49,120 nucleotides of DNA from Bacillota bacterium. Lineage in GTDB: Bacteria > Bacillota > Clostridia > Christensenellales > Aristaeellaceae. Within the stretch, counting starts at the first letter, position 1. Every line of letters starts with the position of its first letter. The stretch spans positions 1 to 49,120 of the forward strand of contig JAEXCG010000208.1 of NCBI GenBank assembly GCA_023402355.1, written 5' to 3'. The notes under the pieces were generated by a model that saw only the letters and a list, made by a program, of their open reading frames with translations, did no database searches and had not been told where the DNA came from. The translations under genes and the position numbers were made by a program. Shown here in pieces: positions 24,435 through 33,384 of this stretch.

Positions 24435-26615
24435 ATGAAGAAAAAGGTAACGGTGCGGTTTCAGATGTTCGCGACCTTGATGGCGCTCTTTTTGATCCCC
24501 ACCTTTCTGTTTTGCCTGTTGGGCTATCACTGGGCGCGCGTCAACGTCGTCAAAAACGCCAAATCGTCCTACCAGGCGGCCATGCAGAACACCGCCGAAC
24601 GGCTGGAACGGGACATCGAGAACCGAAAGAGCATCGTCACCCTCTTCAACAAGACGCTGCTGCTGCGAAAGCTGACGTACATGCAGGGCGAGACGGTGGA
24701 CTACAGCCGGATCAACGTGGACGACCTGCACGAATACAAGAACCAGCTCGTCTTTCACTGCGCGGGCAGTCCGATTTTCGACGAAATAGCGGTCTGCTTC
24801 CCGAAAAAGAATCTGGTCGTCTCATCCCTGGGGCTCTGGCAGCTCGATTGGTTCCTTCAGGATGAGTTTCACGTGCAGGGCGTCGACTCCGCGCAGTGGG
24901 AAGAGCTCTTTCGCGCGGGCGGCACGCTGTATGGAAAAAAGGTCCTCAACTTCGGCTATGCGCGGCAAGGCGTCGTCTGGGTGCAGCCGGGCGAAAGCGG
25001 CACGCAGGGCGAGTCGCTGATGGCGGTGATCTTCTTCGCCGATGCCGATACGCTGAAAGGTTATCTGGAGGATCTGGCGCTCTTTCCCGGCACGTCGGCG
25101 GCGCTGCTATCGCCGGACGGAACGCTCGTTCAGGCGCTCGAGGGCGGCCTGCATCGGGAAGAGCTGCTCTCGACCTGCACGGAAATCCCCGAAGACGGCA
25201 AGGTTTTCCCGCGCGCAGGCACGCCGTACGAGCTGCTCCGGCTTCACAGCGAGCCCTCGGGGATGACGCTGTGCGCCCTGCTGCCGCGCGACGCGCTCTA
25301 CGGCGAGGTACGCGGCCTGATGGTCGCCATGGGGCTGATCCTGCTTGCGATGACCGCCATCGGCCTTTTGCTCTCCTGGGAGCTCACGGCGATCAACTAC
25401 CGACCCATGGAGCGCCTGCTCGCCACGCTTGGCGCGCGCTTCGCCCGCGGCGCGCCCACCCGCCAGGACATGGAGGGCGTGGAAAAGAAGCTGCTCGACA
25501 TCCTGCGCGAGCAGGAAAACCTGCAAAGCAGGATGGCGGAGAGCCGCGACATGCTGCAATACGCGGCGCTTACGCACCTTGTGGAGGGGGACACGTCGTC
25601 TGGCTCCCTTTCCAAAGGCATGGCGCTGGAGCTGCTGGACCTGCCCATGCCCTACGACCGGTTCGCCGTCGCCGTGCTGGTAAACGTGTCCGACCCCGAC
25701 CGAGCGCCCGAGCGCCTATCCGCGCTGCAGGAAGGCCGGGCGATCAAGTTCTACCCGCTCCGGCAGCGGGATCAATTCGTCGTCGTCCTGAACTGGCAGG
25801 GAGAATCGCTGGACGGGTTCGTCTACCACGCGCTTCAATCCCTGTGCGCCTGCGCGTGTTTTTCCCGGGTATGCGAAGGCGCGGACATGCTCGCGGAGGC
25901 CATGCGGGAAGCGCGGGAGGCCTTACTCCTGCGTCCGCTCGAATCCTCCATCTGTTTTTATCAGGAAAACCGGCAGCCCGGCACGCTCTACTATCCGCCG
26001 GAGCTCGAAAAGGCGCTGCTCTCCGCCCTCCGCGAGGGGGACGCGGAAAAGACGCTTTCGCTGTTCGACGAGCTGCTCCAGAAGAACCGCCGCGCCGACA
26101 CACGCGGCAAGCTACTCGTCGCCGTGGAGTGGACGGCGATCAAGACGGACGACGGCAAGGGCTATCTCTCCCGCAGGCTCAAGGGCCTTCCGCCGCAGGC
26201 CGATATCGAGGCCCGCGTGGCGGGGACGCGCGCGCTCCTCAAGCAGGCGGCCGCGTATCATCGCGAGCGCATCGAGCAGACGAGGAGCGCGTTCGCGGAG
26301 GAGATGCTCGCCCTGATCGACGAGCACATCACGGACGAACAGCTCAGCCTCAGCGTCCTCGCGGGCCGCCTTGGGGTCACGCCCACCTACCTGAGCCGCT
26401 ACTTTAAGGAACAGCTTCACATGGGGTATCTCGATTACGTCAACAAGAAGCGCATCCTGCTGGCCAAGCGGATGTTGAGCGAGACGCATCTGAGCATCCG
26501 CGAGGTCGCCGTCGCCTCCGGCTTTGGCAACGACGCGACGTTCCGCCGTGTATTTAAGAAGTACGAGGGCGTGGCGCCGAGCCGCGCGCAGCAATCGGAA
26601 AACGGGCGAAAATGA
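24435..26615 (+). CDS. Membrane-anchored AraC-family regulator with extracytoplasmic sensor
   Basis: The 726-aa protein has a transmembrane helix at about 12-35, an extracytoplasmic region of about 255 residues that looks like a Cache-type sensor, a second helix at about 294-317, a cytoplasmic linker, and a C-terminal pair of helix-turn-helix motifs (LSVLAGRLGVTPTYLSRYF and REVAVASGFGNDATFRRVF). This is the single-protein sensor-regulator class common beside oligosaccharide ABC genes in Clostridia and Paenibacillus. The ATG at 24435 follows GGAGG at 24424-24428. Its likely target is the transporter promoter at 26701-26728; the ligand is unknown. Confidence 0.9.
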   Translation: MKKKVTVRFQMFATLMALFLIPTFLFCLLGYHWARVNVVKNAKSSYQAAMQNTAERLERDIENRKSIVTLFNKTLLLRKLTYMQGETVDYSRINVDDLHEYKNQLVFHCAGSPIFDEIAVCFPKKNLVVSSLGLWQLDWFLQDEFHVQGVDSAQWEELFRAGGTLYGKKVLNFGYARQGVVWVQPGESGTQGESLMAVIFFADADTLKGYLEDLALFPGTSAALLSPDGTLVQALEGGLHREELLSTCTEIPEDGKVFPRAGTPYELLRLHSEPSGMTLCALLPRDALYGEVRGLMVAMGLILLAMTAIGLLLSWELTAINYRPMERLLATLGARFARGAPTRQDMEGVEKKLLDILREQENLQSRMAESRDMLQYAALTHLVEGDTSSGSLSKGMALELLDLPMPYDRFAVAVLVNVSDPDRAPERLSALQEGRAIKFYPLRQRDQFVVVLNWQGESLDGFVYHALQSLCACACFSRVCEGADMLAEAMREAREALLLRPLESSICFYQENRQPGTLYYPPELEKALLSALREGDAEKTLSLFDELLQKNRRADTRGKLLVAVEWTAIKTDDGKGYLSRRLKGLPPQADIEARVAGTRALLKQAAAYHRERIEQTRSAFAEEMLALIDEHITDEQLSLSVLAGRLGVTPTYLSRYFKEQLHMGYLDYVNKKRILLAKRMLSETHLSIREVAVASGFGNDATFRRVFKKYEGVAPSRAQQSENGRK

Positions 26616-26700
26616 TAAAAAAACGACTTCGTGCAATTTTTACACGCTGCATTGCGCGCTGATTGGATCAATTTTTGTGCGAAGCGCAATAAGAAATACA

Positions 26701-26728
26701 TTTACATGTGTGATCTTCATCCTATAAT
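26701..26728 (+). promoter_or_regulatory. Promoter of the ABC transporter operon
   Basis: TTTACA (26701-26706), a 16-bp spacer and TATAAT (26723-26728) precede the binding-protein gene by about 80 bp. The AraC-type regulator upstream is the likely controller. Confidence 0.78.
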
Positions 26729-26807
26729 GGGCGCAGGACATGTGGAGCGGCGCGCAGTTCCACATGAAGCGGAAATCGGGCTCAAACCATGTAAAGGAGC
26801 GATCACC

Positions 26808-28397
26808 ATGAAAAAAGGACTCTGTCTGTTTCTCGCATTGCTGCTCTTCGCGCCCTCCTTCTCGCTCGCCGCCAACGAACCCATCGAGCTGCCGATCGGG
26901 GATTACGATACGGATAAGCTGACGGTGGCGGTCTACGACAACTACTACGCGGCCGCCAGCTACGCGGACCCCCTGCCGGTGCTCGAGTGGATAGAAAAAC
27001 GCACGGGCATTCAGATCGACTGGGACGTGACGGTGCCCAGCCAGTACGACGAGATCATGCGCGTGCGCCTGGCGGCCGGACAGGACCTGCCGGACATCGT
27101 GCAAATCCCGAACTCTTATGGCGATAAGGGTGAAGTGCTGAAATACGCGACGCAGGGCATTTTGATTCCGCTGGACGACTTGATTCGAAAGCATGCGCCG
27201 AACCTGGCCAAGCTGATCTGGGAAGACATGCCCGAATTGGGCCAGGCATTTACCGCCCCTGACGGGCACATCTACCACATCGCCCAGAATTTCGACGGCG
27301 GCAACAAGGTGGAGGTCAAGGGGTTGATCCTGCGCACCGACTGGTTAAAGACCCTGGGGCTCGAAGAGCCCGTGACGGCGGACGACTGGTATCGCGTGCT
27401 CAAGGCCTTTAAAGAGGGGGACCCCAACGGCAACGGACTGGCCGACGAGATCCCGATGACCGCGTTCGGCGGCGGCAACGGCCTGGGTGAATACGGCTAT
27501 CTCGGCACCGCGTTCGGCCTGGCGGCGCCCGTATCCAAGTACATCGACGTGGACGGGGTGGCCGTCAACCAGTACGAACAGCCCGGCTTTAAGGACTTCC
27601 TCGCCTTCCTCAACAAGCTCTACAGCGAAGGGCTGCTCGACCCGCAGTACTCCACCGGGGACGAGGCGAAGCTCGACGCGATGTGCGCAAAGGACATCGT
27701 GGGATCCAGCGCGCACTTCGCGACGAAGACGGAGCTTTGGGCGGGCACCGCGGCCAAGGCGGGCAACCCCAACAGCGCCAAGGCGGAATACCATCTCATG
27801 CTCTCCCCCGCCGACCCGGACGGCAATATCCGCATCATCAGCCGCGCGCTCACAGGCTTCTGCTACGGCATCACGCGCGACTGCAAGGACCCGGTCAAGG
27901 CCATCAAGTGGCTGGACTATATCTACGGCTCCGACGAGGGGCGCGATACGCTGCTTTACGGCCTGGAGGGCCTGACCTACACGCTGGACGCCGACGGCAA
28001 CAAGGTCTGGACGGACAACATCGCGAACAACCCCGACGGCCTGAGCGTCGCCACCGCCCTGCGCTCCGTCGGCGCGTTCCCGGCGCAGTTCACCAACCGC
28101 ACGGTCGAGTTTTACAAGATGATCGTCTCCATATCCGCCGCCGAGGAAGGGGAAATTTTGCAGAAGTACATGATTCAGCCCTTCCCGCAGGTGATGGGGC
28201 TCGAGGACGAGCTGGATCGCATTACTTCCCTAAACGCGGACATCGAGACCTATGAAAACGAGATGATTCAAAAATTCGTCATGGGGCAGGTCCCGCTGAC
28301 GGAGTTTGACACCTTCATTCAGACGGTCAAGGCCATGGGCGGCGACGAGCTGACGCAGATCTATCAGGATCAGCTGGATCGTTACTACCAGAAGTAA
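26808..28397 (+). CDS. Extracellular solute-binding protein (family 1, LipO-like)
   Basis: The ATG at 26808 gives a signal peptide (MKKGLCLFLALLLFAPSFSLA) and follows AAAGGAG. The mature protein of about 508 residues has the family-1 pattern: EWIEKRTGIQIDWDV, a QDLPDIVQIPN segment, WLKTLGLEEPVTADDWYRV with DPNGNGLADEIP (a calcium-binding-like loop common in this group), and SVGAFPAQF near the end. No lipobox cysteine is at the cleavage site, so anchoring is unclear. Two permeases follow and no ATPase is in the operon, as usual for LplABC/YtcPQ-like systems that share an MsmX-type ATPase. The substrate is probably an oligosaccharide (inference). Confidence 0.9.
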   Translation: MKKGLCLFLALLLFAPSFSLAANEPIELPIGDYDTDKLTVAVYDNYYAAASYADPLPVLEWIEKRTGIQIDWDVTVPSQYDEIMRVRLAAGQDLPDIVQIPNSYGDKGEVLKYATQGILIPLDDLIRKHAPNLAKLIWEDMPELGQAFTAPDGHIYHIAQNFDGGNKVEVKGLILRTDWLKTLGLEEPVTADDWYRVLKAFKEGDPNGNGLADEIPMTAFGGGNGLGEYGYLGTAFGLAAPVSKYIDVDGVAVNQYEQPGFKDFLAFLNKLYSEGLLDPQYSTGDEAKLDAMCAKDIVGSSAHFATKTELWAGTAAKAGNPNSAKAEYHLMLSPADPDGNIRIISRALTGFCYGITRDCKDPVKAIKWLDYIYGSDEGRDTLLYGLEGLTYTLDADGNKVWTDNIANNPDGLSVATALRSVGAFPAQFTNRTVEFYKMIVSISAAEEGEILQKYMIQPFPQVMGLEDELDRITSLNADIETYENEMIQKFVMGQVPLTEFDTFIQTVKAMGGDELTQIYQDQLDRYYQK

Positions 28398-28403
28398 TCT
28401 TTC

Positions 28404-28438
28404 GCGCGCGGCGGGGGGCGGCGCTTCCCGCCGCGCGC
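28404..28438 (+). other. Intercistronic hairpin after the solute-binding protein gene
   Basis: A perfect 12-bp GC stem (28404-28415 with 28427-28438) has an 11-nt loop and no T tract. It sits between the binding-protein and permease genes, where such structures often stabilise the upstream message. Confidence 0.7.
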
Positions 28439-28460
28439 CCATGGAAACGAGGCGGTCCGC

Positions 28461-29390
28461 ATGGTTACGACGAAAACGACTCACAGGACGAGCCTTTGGC
28501 GCAGGTGCAGGCAGAACAAATACCTGCTGCTGCTGGCGCTTCCCGGCATCGTCTACTACTTTTTGTTTCACTACGCCCCGATGTACGGCGTCGTCATCGC
28601 CTTTAAGAACTACAAGGGCGGCACCTCCATGATGCAGGCGCCCTGGGTCGGCCTGAAGTGGTTTCAGGAGTTCTTCGGCTCCATCTACTTTGGGCGGCTG
28701 CTGCGCAACACGCTGCTCATCAGCCTGTACAACCTCGTCTTCGGCTTCCCGCTGCCCATTTTGTTTGCCCTCGTCCTCCACGAGACGCAGAACCGGCTGT
28801 TCAAGCGCGTGGTGCAGACGGTTTCATACCTGCCTCACTTCATCTCGGTCGTCGTCGTCGTGGGCATGCTGCAAACCATGCTCTCCACGACTGACGGCGT
28901 CGTCAACAACCTGATCCGCGCGAGCGGGGGCGAGGTCGTCAACTTCTTCGGGTCCAGCCGGTGGTTTCGTCCGCTGTACGTCGGTTCGGGCATCTGGCAG
29001 AGCTTTGGATGGAACTCCATCATCTACCTCGCCGCGCTCACGAACGCGGACCCGACGCTGTACGAGGCCGCGCGCATCGACGGCGCGAACCGCTGGCAGC
29101 AGACGCTGAACGTGTCCATCCCCTGCATCCTGCCCACGATGGTCATCCTGCTCATCATGCAACTCGGACGCACGATGTCCGTGGGTTACGAGAAGATCAT
29201 CCTCATGTATCAGCCCGCCACGTACGAGGTGGCCGACGTCATCTCCACCTACGTCTACAGACGGGGCATCGTAAACGGCCAGTTCAGCTTCGCGACGGCG
29301 GTGGGCCTGTTCAACTCGGTCATCAACATGGTGCTGCTGGTATCGGTCAATGCCGTCAGCCGTCGCCTGGGCGACGTGAGCCTGTGGTAA
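28461..29390 (+). CDS. Carbohydrate ABC transporter permease (LplB-like)
   Basis: The 309-aa protein has six predicted membrane helices and the cytoplasmic EAA loop (EAARIDGANRWQQTLNVSIP) that contacts the ATPase. The N-terminus LLLLALPGIVYYFLFHYAPM and the phrase FKNYKGG are typical of the LplB/YteP class of oligosaccharide permeases. It forms a heterodimer with the next gene product. The start is 63 bp after the binding-protein stop. Confidence 0.92.
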   Translation: MVTTKTTHRTSLWRRCRQNKYLLLLALPGIVYYFLFHYAPMYGVVIAFKNYKGGTSMMQAPWVGLKWFQEFFGSIYFGRLLRNTLLISLYNLVFGFPLPILFALVLHETQNRLFKRVVQTVSYLPHFISVVVVVGMLQTMLSTTDGVVNNLIRASGGEVVNFFGSSRWFRPLYVGSGIWQSFGWNSIIYLAALTNADPTLYEAARIDGANRWQQTLNVSIPCILPTMVILLIMQLGRTMSVGYEKIILMYQPATYEVADVISTYVYRRGIVNGQFSFATAVGLFNSVINMVLLVSVNAVSRRLGDVSLW

Positions 29391-29403
29391 GGAGGGGTGC
29401 GCG

Positions 29404-30291
29404 TTGAAAACCGCAAAACAGAGGCGCGCGCCCGGCGCGGTGCTGGGCGACGTCATGATCTACGGCGTCGGCGTTCTGGCCGTCATCGTCACGCTCGTGC
29501 CGTTCCTGCACGTCATCGCCATGTCGATGAGCGACCCGCTGCTCGTCGCCAGGCAGGAGGTCTTCCTGATCCCCAAGCAGATTCAATGGGACGCCTATCG
29601 GCTGGTGCTGGAAAACAAGGTGTTCTGGAGCAACTATGGCAACACGATCTGGATCGTCTTCTTCGGCACGGCGGTCAACATCGTGCTGACGGTCTCGCTC
29701 GCCTACGTGCTGTCGCGGCGGGAGTTCTTTTTGCGCCGTCCGCTCATGATCCTCGTGACGTTCACCATGTTCTTTTCCGGCGGGCTTGTACCGCTTTTCC
29801 TGATGGTCAACAATCTGGGGCTTTACAACTCCCGCTGGGCGGTCATCCTGCCCTACGCCATCTCCACGTACAACCTGATCGTCTGCCGCTCCTTCTTCGA
29901 GGGAATTCCGGAAAGCCTGATGGAATCGGCCAGGCTGGACGGCGCAAACGACCTGCGCATCCTCGTCTCCATCGTGCTGCCGCTGTCGGGGGCGATCATC
30001 GCGGTGCTCGTGCTCTTCTACGCGGTCGGCCACTGGAACAGCTACTTCCCCGCGATGCTCTTCATCTCCAAGCCCGCCCTGCAGCCGGTTCAGGTGTACC
30101 TCATCCGCGTGCTCATTCAAAACTCCGAGGCGCTCGCGGAGGAAGGGACGGCGGGCTACTCGCGCGCGCTGGTGGTGGAGCAGCTCAAGTATTCGGTCAT
30201 CATCGTGACCATCCTGCCCATCGTCGTGCTCTATCCGTTCCTGCAAAAATACTTCGTGCAGGGCGTCATGATCGGCGCCATCAAGGGATGA
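29404..30291 (+). CDS. Carbohydrate ABC transporter permease (YtcP/LplC-like)
   Basis: The gene starts with TTG at 29404, behind AAGGAGG overlapping the end of the previous gene. The 295-aa protein has six membrane helices and an EAA loop in the form ESARLDGANDLRILVSIVLP. The C-terminus FLQKYFVQGVMIGAIKG is the signature end of this permease class. It pairs with the permease at 28461. No ATP-binding gene is in the operon. Confidence 0.92.
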   Translation: MKTAKQRRAPGAVLGDVMIYGVGVLAVIVTLVPFLHVIAMSMSDPLLVARQEVFLIPKQIQWDAYRLVLENKVFWSNYGNTIWIVFFGTAVNIVLTVSLAYVLSRREFFLRRPLMILVTFTMFFSGGLVPLFLMVNNLGLYNSRWAVILPYAISTYNLIVCRSFFEGIPESLMESARLDGANDLRILVSIVLPLSGAIIAVLVLFYAVGHWNSYFPAMLFISKPALQPVQVYLIRVLIQNSEALAEEGTAGYSRALVVEQLKYSVIIVTILPIVVLYPFLQKYFVQGVMIGAIKG

Positions 30292-30319
30292 TGTCCGCCG
30301 GCCTGAAAGGAAGGTTCGT

Positions 30320-31108
30320 ATGGAAGACAGACCTTTTGTCCGCGTGCTGGGCTCCGCCGACTGGCTGCAATCGCCCGGCAACGACGGCTCCTGCTACTCC
30401 CTCAGCGACCGGATTCTGATCGACACGGGCAGCGCCGCGGGTCTGACCCTGATCGACGAGGGCATCGACCCGGTGCGGCTCGACACGATCTGCTTTACCC
30501 ACATGCACGCGGACCACTGCATCGGCCTGCTGCAGCTCCTGCTGTACTGGCGCATCAAGCGCTGCTCCCTGGAGGAGTTGACGATCGCCGGGCCCGCGCC
30601 CAGCGTGCGCATGCAGTTTGAGCGGGCCTTTGCGTACGTGTTCCACGACGCGCACGACGTGACGCAGGAGCTGCGGGGCATGCCGCGCATCCTCGAGCTG
30701 CACGACGGCGACGCGTTTTCGACGCCGGAGTACGACGTGCAGGTCATCGATTCCGACCACGCCTGCCCCGGCCTGTGCTACCGCTTCACCCACAGGGGTA
30801 CGGGCCGCACGGCCTGCTTTTCCGGCGATACGCGCTATCGCGAGGCGTTCGGTCCGTTCTTTCGGGATACCGAACTGCTCGTGTACGAAGCCTCCTTCGG
30901 CGCGGGGCCCATCGCGCCGGAGGCGAACGCGATCTGCAAGCACTCCAGCGCGCAAGAAGCGGCGCGCGTGGCGCGCGAAGCCGGTGCAAAGCGCCTGCTG
31001 CTGACGCATACGGTTCTCCCCAGGCGCGAAGCCGCCCTGGCGGCGGCGCGCGCGCAGCTCTCCATCCCCGTAGATTGGGCGATGCCGCGGACGGTATTTC
31101 CGTTTTAA
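30320..31108 (+). CDS. Metallo-beta-lactamase fold hydrolase (RNase Z/lactonase-like)
   Basis: The 262-aa protein has the zinc motif THMHADHCIG (HxHxDH), a later His in DSDHACPG, an Asp in CFSGDTRY and a final His in LLTHTV, all in the order expected for RNase Z-like enzymes. It starts 28 bp after the second permease with an AAAGGAAGG site, so it belongs to the transporter operon. A role in processing the imported compound, for example as phosphodiesterase or lactonase, is inference. A bona fide tRNase Z is less likely given the operon context. Confidence 0.88.
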   Translation: MEDRPFVRVLGSADWLQSPGNDGSCYSLSDRILIDTGSAAGLTLIDEGIDPVRLDTICFTHMHADHCIGLLQLLLYWRIKRCSLEELTIAGPAPSVRMQFERAFAYVFHDAHDVTQELRGMPRILELHDGDAFSTPEYDVQVIDSDHACPGLCYRFTHRGTGRTACFSGDTRYREAFGPFFRDTELLVYEASFGAGPIAPEANAICKHSSAQEAARVAREAGAKRLLLTHTVLPRREAALAAARAQLSIPVDWAMPRTVFPF

Positions 31109-31239
31109 AGGGGGCGTTTCTCCTTGGCGCTCGAAGCCGTCAGGCGGCGCCGCTCTGTACAAACGATGCTTCAGGGCCTCCTACCCTGCCGACGCGATCA
31201 CGACGCAGCACACATGTAACCCTATCACGCATAATTATA

Positions 31240-31275
31240 AAAGAGGCAACCGCTCCGTAGAATGGTTGCCTCTTT
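31240..31275. terminator. Bidirectional terminator
   Basis: A 12-bp stem (31240-31251 with 31264-31275) has T-rich flanks in both directions and lies between the convergent MBL-fold gene and the RHH gene. Confidence 0.85.
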
Positions 31276-31348
31276 GTTTCTTTCATATAACTGATTATGT
31301 CTCTATACGCGCCCCAGTGCGGCACTGTATCCCTGATGGACGCACGTA

Positions 31349-31561
31349 TCATGGGTCAACATCATCCGGCCCAGCCCCGTTATCGCGCCGTATCTGCTCA
31401 CGTACAGCACGAGCAATATATGCGCTAGCCGTCTCGCCGTGTTTCTTCGCGTGTGCAGCTACAGCCTCCGCTTCTTTAATTTGCATTTTACAACTCATCG
31501 TTTTATAGTGCGCCTGATCGTATTTGGTTTTTGCGCGTCGCTGTGCATCTGTGAGCGCCAT
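31349..31561 (-). CDS. Small ribbon-helix-helix-like protein (70 aa)
   Basis: The ATG at 31561 has an AAGGAGAG site about ten bases upstream. The product MALTDAQRRAKTKYDQAHYK continues with a beta-like segment (MSCKMQI) and two helices (KEAEAVAAHAKKHG and TASAYIARAVREQIRRD), the layout of Arc/MetJ-type DNA-binding proteins. Such proteins are often antitoxins or plasmid/element regulators, but no toxin-like partner is adjacent. The frame can be extended to 31663 without a ribosome binding site. It may be a leftover of a mobile element. Confidence 0.7.
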   Translation of the reverse strand: MALTDAQRRAKTKYDQAHYKTMSCKMQIKEAEAVAAHAKKHGETASAYIARAVREQIRRDNGAGPDDVDP

Positions 31562-31711
31562 AATACTTGCCTCTCCTTTTTTGTTCATTTCTGTATGCCG
31601 TAGGAGTGATATTATTTTGACGTCGGTGGAACATTCTGACAGAATAAAAAGCCGTCCTGCCAAATGGATAACGAAAGAAGCCAGCTACCTTCTCTTTTTG
31701 ACACCACGCAG

Positions 31712-31751
31712 GTAGCGCCGGGCGGCAGCTCCAACTGCTGCCCGGCGCTAC
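31712..31751 (-). other. 17-bp perfect inverted repeat downstream of the hydrolase gene
   Basis: The stem pairs 31712-31728 with 31735-31751 (one G-U) around a CTCCAA loop. It has no T tract on either side. It probably folds at the 3' end of the transcript from 33.6 kb and may stop or protect it. Confidence 0.6.
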
Positions 31752-31810
31752 GGATAGTATACCACATGGCCGCAGCCTTCACAATATTAAGAGTCTTTCC
31801 GCTTAATCCG

Positions 31811-32956
31811 TCACAGCGCCTCGCACACCGCGAAGATGTCCAGAAAGCCCTGCGGCAGCTCGCCCGACACCACGTACTGCGCGTAGTTCAGGTCGTGGTC
31901 CGCGCCCGGGTAGATGTGCACCGTCAGGTTTTCCTTGCCGAGCGACTCAAACGCCTTCTGCACATCGAGTACGCCCTGCACGTCGACGTTCGCGTCGCAA
32001 TCCCCGTGGAAGATGTGAATCGGAAGGTCAAGCGTCGGCAGCACCTCGCTGTTGGGCGAAAGCCTGCGATGGTCGGCGAACCACGCCCCGGTCAGGCGCA
32101 CGGAATAGTTCTGCGCCAGCCACGCGTCGTCTCCCCGATCGATGGCGTCAAAGAGCGCCTCGCGGCTGGGCGCAAGCAGGATCGAAAAGTCCTCCGCGGT
32201 CAGCTTTCCGTCCTGATTTGCGTCCACGTCGCTGAAGGCGACGCCGCCCAGGGCCGCCGCCACGCCGTAGCGGTCCTCCTCAAATTCTTCCTTCGACACG
32301 GCCCCATCGCCGTCGTAATCGAAGTACTGGCGGTAAAAGACCATGCTGGAGCCGCCCGACTGCTGCCAGTTGAGCACGTCCTCCATGCGCTCGTTCATGT
32401 AGCCCGCCAGCAGCAGACCGTCCACGGGCACCTGCGCCCGCTGGGCTACCAGCGGCGCGACGGCCGTGCCCTCGCTCCAGCCGAGCAAATAGACCTTAGC
32501 GTCCTTCAGGCGCGCGTCCGCCTTGAGCGCCGTGATCGCAGATTCGACGTCCCGCACCGTATTGGAGGGGAGGTACGTCTTGTAGGCCTCCTCGTCAATG
32601 TCCGCGTAAAGCGGGGGCGTCTCGCCCGGCGTCACGCCGCGCGTGCTCATCCGGAAGAAGGCGATGCCCCGCAGCGCAAGCTGCTCGGCGAACACGTCGT
32701 AGTAGTTGAACTCGATCTCCCCCATCAAGCGATGGTTGTCGTAGGTGTTCGGGCCGGAGCCGTTCACGAACAGGACGAGCTTATCCGCCTTGCCCGACGC
32801 GGGCAGGTCCAATTTTCCCTGCAGCGCATAGCCGTCAAATGCCTCGATTTCCATCAGCTCGGTCACGCGCGCTTCCTCCGCCGTCTCCGCCTGTGCCGAC
32901 ACGACCAGCATCCCCAGCAGCGCCGAGAGTAAGAGCATAGATAACAATCTCTTCAT
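31811..32956 (-). CDS. Secreted alpha/beta hydrolase with an inserted EF-hand pair
   Basis: The ATG at 32956 follows GAGGAGG and gives a signal peptide (MKRLLSMLLLSALLGMLVVS, cut near AQA). The 381-aa protein has an alpha/beta hydrolase core: VLFVNGSGPN (oxyanion region), nucleophile Ser161 in GWSEG, an acid in HGDCDANVD and the catalytic His in GADHDLNY. Between nucleophile and acid lie two EF-hand loops, DYDGDGAVSKEE (213-224) and DANQDGKLTAED (245-256), with Asp, Asn, Gly and acidic residues at all calcium positions. It probably acts outside the cell as a calcium-stabilised esterase or peptidase. It is the last gene of the XRE cassette. Confidence 0.87.
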   Translation of the reverse strand: MKRLLSMLLLSALLGMLVVSAQAETAEEARVTELMEIEAFDGYALQGKLDLPASGKADKLVLFVNGSGPNTYDNHRLMGEIEFNYYDVFAEQLALRGIAFFRMSTRGVTPGETPPLYADIDEEAYKTYLPSNTVRDVESAITALKADARLKDAKVYLLGWSEGTAVAPLVAQRAQVPVDGLLLAGYMNERMEDVLNWQQSGGSSMVFYRQYFDYDGDGAVSKEEFEEDRYGVAAALGGVAFSDVDANQDGKLTAEDFSILLAPSREALFDAIDRGDDAWLAQNYSVRLTGAWFADHRRLSPNSEVLPTLDLPIHIFHGDCDANVDVQGVLDVQKAFESLGKENLTVHIYPGADHDLNYAQYVVSGELPQGFLDIFAVCEAL

Positions 32957-32967
32957 GGATTTCCTCC

Positions 32968-33384
32968 TCATAATGTCTTGTCAAGGCGCCTGCTGAACAG
33001 AACCGTCAGCAGGTGGTACGCGCAGAAGACGCCCACGCAAAGGCCCGACAGCCACAGCGGCGCGTCCTGCCAGATGAGCAGATAAGCGACTCCCATCACG
33101 AGCCAGCAGGCGACATCCCCGGCCTTTGCCTTGGCGCGCTCGCGGATCATGACGCTGCGCTCGTCCGCGTATTCGACGTGCTCGCGGCGCGCGCGATCCG
33201 GATGCCGCTTTTCCTCCCGCTTGAAAAAAAGGCTGACGCCGCTTCCCGTGGCCAGGCTGACGCCCGCAGCCAGCAAAACGGCCTCCAAGCCCTTCGCCAC
33301 CGCGCCGCGCAGGAAGAAAAACGCGCACATCAGCGCGAGGCCTACGGCGAGACCCACCGCGTAATAAGACGTTTTCTTTAACAT
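32968..33384 (-). CDS. Four-helix membrane protein next to a small XRE regulator
   Basis: The 138-aa protein has four hydrophobic segments (about 7-25, 33-52, 92-107 and 110-130) with a charged loop containing FFKREEKRHPDRARREHVEY and DERSVMIRERAKAKAGDV, given in parts. This loop, DERS-x-x-I-x-x-R-A, is typical of small membrane proteins paired with YgzD-like regulators in Bacillota. Its start overlaps the HTH gene stop by 7 bp and its stop is 11 bp before the hydrolase start, so the three genes form an operon. Confidence 0.8.
   Translation of the reverse strand: MLKKTSYYAVGLAVGLALMCAFFFLRGAVAKGLEAVLLAAGVSLATGSGVSLFFKREEKRHPDRARREHVEYADERSVMIRERAKAKAGDVACWLVMGVAYLLIWQDAPLWLSGLCVGVFCAYHLLTVLFSRRLDKTL

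Noticed and set aside
31698..31703. TTGACA on the plus strand
   Set aside because: No -10 at a proper distance and no plus-strand gene downstream; the region is the 3' end of minus-strand genes.
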